A stretch of DNA of 64,000 nt, from contig NZ_CP016289.1 of the NCBI RefSeq assembly GCF_001679785.1, positions 186,001-250,000 on the forward strand. Reading direction: 5' to 3'. Under the pieces are notes generated by a model, which had not been told where the DNA came from, ran no database searches, and worked only from the letters and a program-made list of their open reading frames with translations. Below are positions 34,903 through 42,869 of this stretch, piece by piece (position 1 is the stretch's first letter; every line of letters starts with the position of its first letter). This DNA is from Rhizobium leguminosarum (GTDB lineage Bacteria > Pseudomonadota > Alphaproteobacteria > Rhizobiales > Rhizobiaceae). Position numbers and translations under genes: made by a program.

Positions 34903-36809
34903 TGGTGACGCGTCGCATTTTTCTGGGCGGCCTCGTCGGCGCGGCGATCGCGCCCGCGATGCTTCGTGCCGAACAGGACGGCGAACCGGAATTCCTCAAG
35001 GAGCGGTTGGCATCAGGCAGCCTGCCGCCGATGGCCGAGCGCATTCCCGCTCGCCCACGCATCGTCAACCTGAAGGAGATGGGGCTGCAGCCCGGCACCT
35101 ATGGCGGCACGGTGCGCACCATCATCGGCGGCCAGCGCGACATCCGGTTCATGACGATTTACGGCTATGCCCGCCTGGTCGGGTATGACAAGCACCTGCA
35201 GTTCCAGCCGGATATTCTGGCCGATTTCCACGCCGAGGACGAGAGGGTCTTCACTTTCACGCTACGCGAAGGTCATAAATGGTCAGACGGCCAGCCGTTC
35301 ACGGCCGACGATTTCCGCTATTGGTGGGAAGACGTCATCCTGAACGAGAAGCTGACGCCGGGCGGCGGCGCGCTGGAGCTTCGTCCGCATGGCAGCCTGC
35401 CGCGCTTCGAGATGCTCGATCCGCTGACGGTGCGCTACACCTGGGAAAAGCCCAACCCGATGTTCCTGCCGACCCTGGCGGGGCCCTTGCCCCTCGTCAT
35501 CGTCGGGCCGGCGCATTACCTGAAGCAGTTCCACAAGAAATTTCAGTCCGACGAAGCGAAGATGGAACAGATGATGAAGGCCAGCCGCGTCAAGAAGTGG
35601 CAGGACCTGCACATCAAGATGGCGCGCTCGTACCGTCCTGAGAATCCGAACCTGCCGACCCTCGATCCCTGGCGCAACACGACGCCACTGCCGGCCGAGC
35701 AATTCGTCTTCGAGCGCAACCCGTTCTTCCACCGCGTCGACGAGACCGGCAGGCAGCTTCCCTATCTCGACCGTTTCGTCCTCAACGTCTCCTCCTCGTC
35801 GATCATCGCCGCCAAGGCCGGGGCCGGCGAAGCCGACCTGCAGGCGACCGGCATCGATTTCAACGACTACACTTTCCTGAAGGAGGCCGAGAAGCGCTTC
35901 CCGGTGAAGGTCAATCTCTGGAAGCTGGCGCGCGGCTCGCGCATCACGCTGCTGCCGAACCTCAACTGTGCCGACGAGGTGTGGCGCGGCCTGTTCCGCG
36001 ACGTGCGCCTGCGCCGGGCGCTGTCGTTGGCGATAAACCGGCACGAAATCAACATGGTCGCTTTTTACGGACTGGGAACGCCGAGCGCCGATACCGTCCT
36101 GCCCGATAGCCCGCTCTTCAAGCAGGAATATGCCGATGCCTTCGTGAAGTTCGATCCCGACGAGGCCAACCGCCTCCTCGACGAACTCGGCTTGACCAAA
36201 CGCGGCGACGACGGCATTCGGCTGCTGCCGGACGGGCGTCGCGCCGAGATCACCGTCGAGACCGCCGGCGAGAGCAATCTGGACACCGACGTGCTGGAAC
36301 TGGTGCGAGATCACTGGGCCAATATCGGCCTGGCGCTCTATACCCGGACCTCGCAGCGCGATGTCTTCCGCAATCGCGCTATGAGCGGTTCGATCATGAT
36401 GTCGATCTGGTACGGCCTCGACAATGGCGTGCCGACGGCCGACATGTCGCCGGCCGGCCTTGCGCCCACACTCGACGATCAGCTGCAATGGCCGCTCTGG
36501 GGCATGCATTACCTGTCCGCCGGCCAGGAAGGTGCGGCGCCCGACCTGCCGGAGGCAGCCGAGCTGGTCAACCTGCTCAGCCAATGGGGCTCGACGGCGA
36601 AGTTCGAGGAACGCCAGGTCATCTGGCACAGGATGCTGTCGATCTATACGCAGCAGGTCTTCTCGATCGGCCTCATCAACAGCACGCCGCAGCCGATCCT
36701 TCGCGCCGCCAAGCTGCAGAACCTGCCGGACAGAGCGCTCTACGGCTTCGACCCCACCTCCTATCTCGGCGTCTATATGCCGGATGCATTCTGGTACAAG
36801 GAGGCCTGA
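34902..36809 (+). CDS. ABC importer substrate-binding protein (family 5), Tat-type signal
   Basis: Large solute-binding protein of 635 residues. The N-terminus VTRRIFLGGLVGAAIAPAML carries a twin-Arg motif followed by a hydrophobic stretch, so export in folded form is likely. The SBP_bac_5 pattern is seen in FTFTLREGHKWSDGQPFTADDFRYWW and later LRRALSLAINRHEIN (each shown in part). It is about 100 residues longer than DppA-like proteins, as in the long rhizobial forms. It is coupled to the ATPase gene and followed by the permeases. The ligand is not clear; peptides or oligosaccharides are both known for this family. Confidence 0.88.
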   Translation: MVTRRIFLGGLVGAAIAPAMLRAEQDGEPEFLKERLASGSLPPMAERIPARPRIVNLKEMGLQPGTYGGTVRTIIGGQRDIRFMTIYGYARLVGYDKHLQFQPDILADFHAEDERVFTFTLREGHKWSDGQPFTADDFRYWWEDVILNEKLTPGGGALELRPHGSLPRFEMLDPLTVRYTWEKPNPMFLPTLAGPLPLVIVGPAHYLKQFHKKFQSDEAKMEQMMKASRVKKWQDLHIKMARSYRPENPNLPTLDPWRNTTPLPAEQFVFERNPFFHRVDETGRQLPYLDRFVLNVSSSSIIAAKAGAGEADLQATGIDFNDYTFLKEAEKRFPVKVNLWKLARGSRITLLPNLNCADEVWRGLFRDVRLRRALSLAINRHEINMVAFYGLGTPSADTVLPDSPLFKQEYADAFVKFDPDEANRLLDELGLTKRGDDGIRLLPDGRRAEITVETAGESNLDTDVLELVRDHWANIGLALYTRTSQRDVFRNRAMSGSIMMSIWYGLDNGVPTADMSPAGLAPTLDDQLQWPLWGMHYLSAGQEGAAPDLPEAAELVNLLSQWGSTAKFEERQVIWHRMLSIYTQQVFSIGLINSTPQPILRAAKLQNLPDRALYGFDPTSYLGVYMPDAFWYKEA

Positions 36810-36812
36810 GGC

Positions 36813-37811
36813 GTGCTCAGATACATTCTCTGGCGCATCGCCGCCATGGTGCCGACGCTCTTCGTCATTTCGGCGCTGGTCTTCACCATCATCGAGCTGC
36901 CGCCGGGCGACTTCTTCGAGAGCCAGATTGCCGAGCTGCGCGCCTCCGGCGAGACCGCCAACCTTCAGGAAATCGAGGAGATGCGCCAGCAATACGGCTT
37001 CGACAAGCCGGAGATCGTGCGCTATTTCTACTGGGTCGGCGGCATGCTGCACGGCGATTTCGGCTATTCCTTCGAATACCAGCTGCCGGTTTCGGACGTG
37101 GTCGGCGATCGCCTGTGGCTGACGATGCTCGTCTCCTTCACGACGATCCTGCTCACCTGGCTGATCGCCTTTCCGATCGGCATCTATTCGGCGACGCACC
37201 AGTACAGCTGGAGTGATTACGGGCTGACCTTCCTCGGCCTGCTCGGCATCGCCATTCCGAACTTCATGCTGGCGCTGATCCTGATGTATTTCGCCAATGT
37301 CTGGTTCGGTCTGTCGATCGGCCATCTGATGGACCAGCAATATCTCAACGCGCCGATGAGCTGGGAAAAGGCGAAGTCGATCCTCGGCCATCTTTGGATC
37401 CCCGTCATCATCGTCGGCACGGCCGGGACGGCCGGCATGATCCGGCGGCTGCGCGCCAATCTTCTCGACGAGATGCAGAAGCAATATGTGACGACCGCGC
37501 GGGCCAAGGGCCTGCATCCGATGCGGGCCTTGGTCAAATATCCGCTGCGCATGGCGCTCAATTTCTTCGTCGCCGATATCGGCTCGATCCTGCCGTCGAT
37601 CATTTCGGGCGCCGAAATCGTGGCGATCGTCCTGTCGCTGGAAACGACCGGGCCGATGCTGATCAAGGCGCTGCAGAGCCAGGACATGTATCTCGCCGGC
37701 TCCTTCCTGATGTTCCTGGCCTTCCTCAACGTCATCGGCGTACTGATCTCCGACATCGCCCTCGGCTTCCTCGATCCCCGTATCCGTCTGCAAGGCAGGA
37801 GCACCAAATAA
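36813..37811 (+). CDS. Oligopeptide-type ABC importer permease (DppB-like)
   Basis: Permease of 332 residues, GTG start at 36813, three bases after the binding-protein stop. N-terminus MLRYILWRIAAMVPTLFVIS is typical of DppB/OppB. The conserved loop reads VTTARAKGLHPMRALVKYPL. About six membrane segments. The stop overlaps the next permease start (TAATG). Confidence 0.9.
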   Translation: MLRYILWRIAAMVPTLFVISALVFTIIELPPGDFFESQIAELRASGETANLQEIEEMRQQYGFDKPEIVRYFYWVGGMLHGDFGYSFEYQLPVSDVVGDRLWLTMLVSFTTILLTWLIAFPIGIYSATHQYSWSDYGLTFLGLLGIAIPNFMLALILMYFANVWFGLSIGHLMDQQYLNAPMSWEKAKSILGHLWIPVIIVGTAGTAGMIRRLRANLLDEMQKQYVTTARAKGLHPMRALVKYPLRMALNFFVADIGSILPSIISGAEIVAIVLSLETTGPMLIKALQSQDMYLAGSFLMFLAFLNVIGVLISDIALGFLDPRIRLQGRSTK

Positions 37812-38983
37812 TGTCGCCCCTTCCCGCACCCGGCGCGCCGCTGCCGCACTACGTCTCGACCGCTCCCTTCGATCCCCAGGCGACCGAAAACTTGACGGCG
37901 GCGCAATCGCGCATCCATCTCGCCTCGCAGAAGCAGCTGATGTGGTGGAAGTTCAAGCAGCACAGGCTGGCCTTGATCTCCGGCATCTTTCTCGCCGTCG
38001 TCTACCTGATGATCCTGATCATCGAGTTCCTGGCGCCCTACGGCCTGCACACGCGCAATGTCGATTTCATCCATGCGCCGCCGCAGCGCGTCCACTTCTT
38101 CGACAAGGGCAGTTTCGTCGGTCCCTTCGTCTACGGCCGCAGCATGGCGCTCGATATCGACACGCTGCGCCGCGTCTATACCGACAGGCCGAACGACGTG
38201 CAGCCGATCCGTTTCTTCTGCCGCGGCGATGCCTACAAATTCTGGGGCCTTGTCACGTCGAACTATCATCTCGTCTGCCCTGCGATCGGCGGCCAGATGT
38301 TCCTGCTCGGCACCGACCGGCTCGGCCGCGACGTGCTTTCGCGCATCCTCTACGGCGCGCGGATATCGCTGACGATCGGTTTGATCGGCATTTCGATCAG
38401 CTTCGTGCTCGGCATCGTCATCGGCGGCCTTGCCGGTTATCGCGGCGGCATTTTCGATCTCATCGTCCAGCGCCTGATCGAAGTGCTGCAATCGCTGCCG
38501 AGCCTGCCGCTGTGGATGGCGCTGGCCGCCATCATGCCGGTGACGTGGAGCCCGATCGTCATCTATTTCGGCATCACCGTCATCCTCGGCATCATCGACT
38601 GGACGGGGCTCGCGCGTGCCGTGCGCTCCAAACTCCTGGCGCTGCGCGAGGAGGATTATGTCCAGGCCGCACAGCTGATGGGCGCCAGTACGCCGCGCAT
38701 CATCGGCCGGCATCTGGTGCCGGGCTTCATGTCGCATCTCATTGCTTCGGCGACGATTTCAATTCCCGGCATGATCCTTGGCGAGACCGCGCTCTCCTTC
38801 CTCGGCCTCGGGCTTCGTCCGCCGATCACCAGCTGGGGCATTCTGCTGACCGAGGCAAAAAGCGTCAGCGTCATCGCCTTCTATCCATGGCTACTCTATC
38901 CGATCATTCCTGTTGTTCTCGTCATTTTGGCGTTCAACTTTCTGGGAGACGGCTTGCGTGATGCGGCAGATCCCTACAAATAG
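37811..38983 (+). CDS. Oligopeptide-type ABC importer permease (DppC-like)
   Basis: Permease of 390 residues. The first 50 residues are a cytoplasmic extension, followed by LALISGIFLAVVYLMILIIE, a periplasmic insertion of about 90 residues and the core. FLLGTDRLGRDVLSRILYGAR (shown here in part as GTDRLGRDVLSR) is the DppC hallmark, and the loop is EEDYVQAAQLMGASTPRII. The ATG at 37811 overlaps the preceding stop. The periplasmic insertion is longer than in DppC and resembles the YejE-like branch. Confidence 0.9.
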   Translation: MSPLPAPGAPLPHYVSTAPFDPQATENLTAAQSRIHLASQKQLMWWKFKQHRLALISGIFLAVVYLMILIIEFLAPYGLHTRNVDFIHAPPQRVHFFDKGSFVGPFVYGRSMALDIDTLRRVYTDRPNDVQPIRFFCRGDAYKFWGLVTSNYHLVCPAIGGQMFLLGTDRLGRDVLSRILYGARISLTIGLIGISISFVLGIVIGGLAGYRGGIFDLIVQRLIEVLQSLPSLPLWMALAAIMPVTWSPIVIYFGITVILGIIDWTGLARAVRSKLLALREEDYVQAAQLMGASTPRIIGRHLVPGFMSHLIASATISIPGMILGETALSFLGLGLRPPITSWGILLTEAKSVSVIAFYPWLLYPIIPVVLVILAFNFLGDGLRDAADPYK

Positions 38984-39013
38984 CAGGACACGCGGCGGCC
39001 CATCACGGCACCG

Positions 39014-39044
39014 CCCCCACCTCTTGGCCTCCGGACGGTGGGGG
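39014..39044. terminator. Hairpin between importer and glycosyltransferase genes
   Basis: CCCCCACC and GGTGGGGG form an 8-bp GC-rich stem with a 15-base loop in the 96-base gap after the permease. There is no T-run, so it may be a partial terminator or an mRNA-stability element separating the importer from the glycosyltransferases. Confidence 0.45.
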
Positions 39045-39079
39045 TACTAACTATGTTGCTGAGCCCAGAAGGGATGCCC

Positions 39080-40288
39080 ATGTCCAGACGTCTCGAAGAT
39101 GCGCGCATCCTCATGTACAGCCACGATACTTTCGGTCTCGGCCATCTGCGCCGCTGCCGCGCCATCGCCCATGCGCTGGTCGAGGATTATCGCGGCCTCA
39201 ATATTCTGATCATTTCGGGTGCCACGATCGCCGGCGCCTTCGACTACCGCGCCCGTGTCGACTTCGTGAAGATCCCGAGCGTCATCAAGCTCCGCAACGG
39301 CGAATATACCTCGCTCGCCAGCCATATCGACCTGCACGAGACGCTGAAGATGCGCGAATCGAGCATTCGCCACACGGCCGAGACCTTCCAGCCCGATATC
39401 TTCATCGTCGACAAGGAACCGATGGGACTGAAGGGCGAGGTCGAGGATACGCTCGCCTATCTCAAGGCCCGCGGCACCGTTCTGGTGCTCGGCCTGCGCG
39501 AGATCATGGACGCGCCGCATCTGCTCGAGGCCGAGTGGAAGAAGAACAGCATCATGCAGAAGATCGACCAATATTACGACAGTGTCTGGGTCTATGGTCC
39601 GCCGGATTTCTACGATCCGCTGATCGGCCTCGACGTGCCGGCCAGCCTGCGCCGGAAGATGGATTTCGTCGGCTTCCTGCAGCGCAGCGTCTCCAGGGGC
39701 AAGACCTCGATCAACGCCCGCAAGGACAATTACATCCTCGTCACCACAGGCGGCGGCGGTGACGGCTCCGATCTCGTCCACGACGTCATGAATGCCTACG
39801 AGGCCGATCCGACGCTGACGCAGAAGGCGCTCGTCGTGCTCGGGCCCTATATGCCGGCCGCCGAGCGCGCCAAGCTGGTGCAGAAGGGGGAAGCCATCCC
39901 CTATATCGAGGTGATCGAGTTCGACAACCACATGGAAGAGCTGATCGACAGCGCCACCGGCGTCGTCGCCATGGGTGGCTACAACACCTATTGCGAGATC
40001 CTCTCCTTCGACAAACCGGCCCTCATCGTGCCGCGTGTCAAGCCGCGCGAGGAACAGCTGCTGCGCGCCCAGCGGGCAAGCGAACTCGGCCTCGTCGACA
40101 TGCTGCTGCCCGAACAGTCGGTCGACCCCACAGTCATGGCCGAGGCGCTGAAGCGCCTGCCCTCCCGCCAGCCACCGTCGAAGAGCGGCGGCAATATGCG
40201 TCTCGAAGGACTGGACCATATCTCGCAGACCGTCGGCCGGTGGATCGACGGCCGCGGCAGCCACCTTTCCCTCGTCGGCGCGGAATAG
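39080..40288 (+). CDS. Glycosyltransferase, MurG/GT28-like
   Basis: GT-B fold protein of 402 residues. The N-terminus ILMYSHDTFGLGHLRRCRAI carries the G-x-GH-x-x-R motif of MurG-like enzymes, and the C-terminal half has LVTTGGGGDGSDL and the acceptor loop AMGGYNTYCEILSFDKPALI. No membrane segment. I chose ATG 39080, preceded by AGAAGGG. It is the first of three glycosyltransferase genes in a row; the third (41542-42687) is the same type, the second a GT4 type. Substrates unknown. Confidence 0.86.
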   Translation: MSRRLEDARILMYSHDTFGLGHLRRCRAIAHALVEDYRGLNILIISGATIAGAFDYRARVDFVKIPSVIKLRNGEYTSLASHIDLHETLKMRESSIRHTAETFQPDIFIVDKEPMGLKGEVEDTLAYLKARGTVLVLGLREIMDAPHLLEAEWKKNSIMQKIDQYYDSVWVYGPPDFYDPLIGLDVPASLRRKMDFVGFLQRSVSRGKTSINARKDNYILVTTGGGGDGSDLVHDVMNAYEADPTLTQKALVVLGPYMPAAERAKLVQKGEAIPYIEVIEFDNHMEELIDSATGVVAMGGYNTYCEILSFDKPALIVPRVKPREEQLLRAQRASELGLVDMLLPEQSVDPTVMAEALKRLPSRQPPSKSGGNMRLEGLDHISQTVGRWIDGRGSHLSLVGAE

Positions 40289-40297
40289 GGCACAGCC

Positions 40298-41545
40298 TTG
40301 CCGCCACGCCGCAAGATCCTCGTCGTGCTGAAAGGCTATCCCCGCCTTTCGGAAACCTTCATCGCCCAGGAGCTGCTCGGCCTCGAAAAGGCCGGCTTCG
40401 ACCTGACGCTGATTTCGATGCGCCGGCCGACCGACAAGAAGCGCCATCCCGTGCATGACGAGATCCGGGCGCGCGTCGTCTATCTGCCGGAATATCTGCA
40501 CGAGGAGCCGATCCGCGTGCTGAAGGGCCTCATGGCCGGTTTCTCCAAACCCGGCTTCAAGGCGCTGATGAAACGCTTCCTCGCCGACCTCAAGCGCGAC
40601 ATCTCCCGCAACCGCTTCCGGCGTCTCGGCCAGGCACTGGTGCTGGGGCGCGAATGGCCGGACGAGGGCGAATGGCTGCATGCCCATTTCATCCACACGC
40701 CGGCCTCGGTGACGGAATATGCGAGCATCCTCACGGGCACGCCCTGGACCTGTTCGGCGCATGCCAAGGACATATGGACGTCGCCAGACTGGGACCTGAA
40801 CGAAAAGCTCGGCAGCGCCCGCTGGACCGTCACCTGCACGAGGACGGGCTACGACCATATGCGGACGCTGACATCACGCAGGGAGGCCGTGCACCTGAGT
40901 TACCACGGTCTCGATCTCGCCCGTTTCGGTCACTTTGCCGGCGAGCGTTCGAACCGGACCGGCAGCGACCCCGACGATCCGGCCTTCATCCTCAGCGTCG
41001 GCCGCGCCGTCGAGAAGAAGGGCTACGACGTGCTGCTGCGCGCGCTGGCGCTGTTGCCCGCCGACCTTCACTGGCGCATGGACCATATCGGCGGCGGCGA
41101 GGAGCTTGCGAAACTGAAGGCGCTGGCGACCGAACTCGGCATTTCCGGCCGCATCGTCTGGAAGGGCGCCATGGCGCAGGAAGATGTGCTCGATCATTAC
41201 CGCCGCGCCGACCTCTTCGCGCTTGCCTGCCGCATCGCCGCCAACGGCGACCGCGACGGCTTGCCGAACGTCCTGGTCGAAGCCTCCAGCCAGCGGCTCG
41301 TCTGTCTTTCGACCGACGTATCCGGCGTGCCGGAGCTCCTGAAGAACGGTCAAAACGGCCTCGTCGTGCCGCCGGAGGACCCGGCACTGCTGGCCGGAGC
41401 GCTGGAAGCGGCGATCCGCGACCCGGCGCTGCGCAAGCGCCTCGGCGATGCCGCCGAAAACCAGGTGCGCGAATATTTCGACTATCACTCCAGCATCAGA
41501 CAGCTCACCGGCCTGTTCGAGGCCGAATGGCAGAAGGCGTCATGA
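40298..41545 (+). CDS. Glycosyltransferase, GT4 type
   Basis: Protein of 415 residues starting at TTG 40298 (reads PPRRKILVVLKGYPRLSETF). GT4 features: ILSVGRAVEKKGYDVLLRAL, the loop RIVWKGAMAQEDVLDHYRRA and the C-terminal GLPNVLVEASSQRLVCLST in place of the E-x7-E motif. It starts nine bases after the preceding gene and its stop overlaps the next by four bases. The SETFI motif near the N-terminus is common in exopolysaccharide transferases. Confidence 0.87.
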   Translation: MPPRRKILVVLKGYPRLSETFIAQELLGLEKAGFDLTLISMRRPTDKKRHPVHDEIRARVVYLPEYLHEEPIRVLKGLMAGFSKPGFKALMKRFLADLKRDISRNRFRRLGQALVLGREWPDEGEWLHAHFIHTPASVTEYASILTGTPWTCSAHAKDIWTSPDWDLNEKLGSARWTVTCTRTGYDHMRTLTSRREAVHLSYHGLDLARFGHFAGERSNRTGSDPDDPAFILSVGRAVEKKGYDVLLRALALLPADLHWRMDHIGGGEELAKLKALATELGISGRIVWKGAMAQEDVLDHYRRADLFALACRIAANGDRDGLPNVLVEASSQRLVCLSTDVSGVPELLKNGQNGLVVPPEDPALLAGALEAAIRDPALRKRLGDAAENQVREYFDYHSSIRQLTGLFEAEWQKAS

Positions 41546-42687
41546 CGACACCGCGTATTTTCTTCTATGTCCAGCATCTGCTCGGCATCGGCCACATAGC
41601 CCGCGCCAGCCGCATCGCCAATGCCTTGGTGACGGACGGTTTTGACGTCACTGTCGTAACCGGCGGCCTGCCGGTGCCGGGCTTTCCGGGCGAGGGCGTG
41701 AAGACCGTGGCCCTGCCGGCGGTCGTCGCCAGCAATGCCGGTTTCTCCGGCCTCGCCAATGCCGATGGCCGGCCAGCCGGCGAGGATTTCCTCCATGCCC
41801 GCCGCCTGCTGCTGCTCGACGCCTTCCATGCCGCAAGGCCGGATGTCGTCATCATCGAAGCCTTCCCCTTCGGCCGGCGACAGATGCGCTTCGAACTGCT
41901 GCCGCTGCTCGAGGCGATCGAAAAGGCCGAACCGCGGCCGAAACTTTTGAGCTCGGTGCGCGACATCCTGCAGGAAAACCGCAAGGCCGGCCGCGACGCG
42001 GAGACCGTCACGCTGGTCAAGGACCATTTCGATGCCGTGCTCGTCCACGGCGATCCCGGTTTCGTGAGGCTCGAGGACACCTTCCCGCTGACACCCGAGA
42101 TCGCCGACAGGCTGCGCTATACCGGCCTCGTCGCAGCCCCGCCGGCGCCGGAACCGACCGAGACATTCGACATCATCGCATCGGCGGGCGGCGGCGCGGT
42201 CGGCGCCGCGCTGATCGGCGCGGCGAAAGAGGCGGCAACGTTGCTGCCGGACAATCTTCGCTGGCTGCTGGTCGCCGGCCCGAACCTGCCGGAGGCTGAT
42301 TTCGCCGCGCTGGCTGAGGACGCGGCCCCGAATGTGACGCTGGTGCGCTTCCGCAAGGATTTTCCCTCGCTGCTGCGCGGTGCGAAAGTCTCGATCTCGC
42401 AGGCAGGCTACAATACGGTCGGCGACCTGCTGCGCACCGAATGCCGGGCGATCCTCATCCCCTTCGTCGCCGGCGGCGAGACCGAGCAGACTGTGCGCGC
42501 CGAACGGCTGCAGGCGCTCGGCCTCGCCGATATCCTGCCGGAAAACGGACTGACGTCGGGCCATGTGAAAGAGGCGGTCGAAAAGGCGCTCGCCGCGCCG
42601 CGCCGGGGGCCGGTCTTGCTCGACCTCGACGGGGCGGAGAAAACCGCCGGCATCATTCGCTCCATGATTGCCGAATCCCTCGCCTAA
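41542..42687 (+). CDS. Glycosyltransferase, MurG/GT28-like
   Basis: GT-B protein of 381 residues. N-terminus IFFYVQHLLGIGHIARASRI has the same GxGH motif as the first glycosyltransferase, and the donor-binding half shows DIIASAGGGAVGAALI and ISQAGYNTVGDLLRTECRAI. The ATG at 41542 overlaps the preceding stop (ATGA). It resembles the 39080-40288 protein in layout but is clearly diverged. An intergenic space of 182 bases, with no clear structure, separates it from the ABC-like gene. Confidence 0.87.
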   Translation: MTTPRIFFYVQHLLGIGHIARASRIANALVTDGFDVTVVTGGLPVPGFPGEGVKTVALPAVVASNAGFSGLANADGRPAGEDFLHARRLLLLDAFHAARPDVVIIEAFPFGRRQMRFELLPLLEAIEKAEPRPKLLSSVRDILQENRKAGRDAETVTLVKDHFDAVLVHGDPGFVRLEDTFPLTPEIADRLRYTGLVAAPPAPEPTETFDIIASAGGGAVGAALIGAAKEAATLLPDNLRWLLVAGPNLPEADFAALAEDAAPNVTLVRFRKDFPSLLRGAKVSISQAGYNTVGDLLRTECRAILIPFVAGGETEQTVRAERLQALGLADILPENGLTSGHVKEAVEKALAAPRRGPVLLDLDGAEKTAGIIRSMIAESLA

Positions 42688-42869
42688 TCCAAAATTCCTG
42701 TGATATAAGCAATGTTCCGGCGAGAATCGGCATTTTTGCAGCCGGTCGCTTCGCCTTGTTTTCATTGCGATATCGGCGGTCCGGCTGCATGATCCTGTTC
42801 TCAAAATTCCTTCCCGTCCCGGCGCCCGGATCGCGCCCCCGGAATTTCCCAGCAAGCTGACGGTTAGCC

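Noticed and set aside
35283..37829. 848-codon open frame on the minus strand across the binding-protein and permease genes
   Set aside because: It is antisense to two well-supported coupled genes, has no recognisable domain and its composition is that of a high-GC shadow frame.
39047..40858. 603-codon open frame on the minus strand opposite the glycosyltransferases
   Set aside because: Antisense to genes with clear GT motifs; no domain is seen in the translation.
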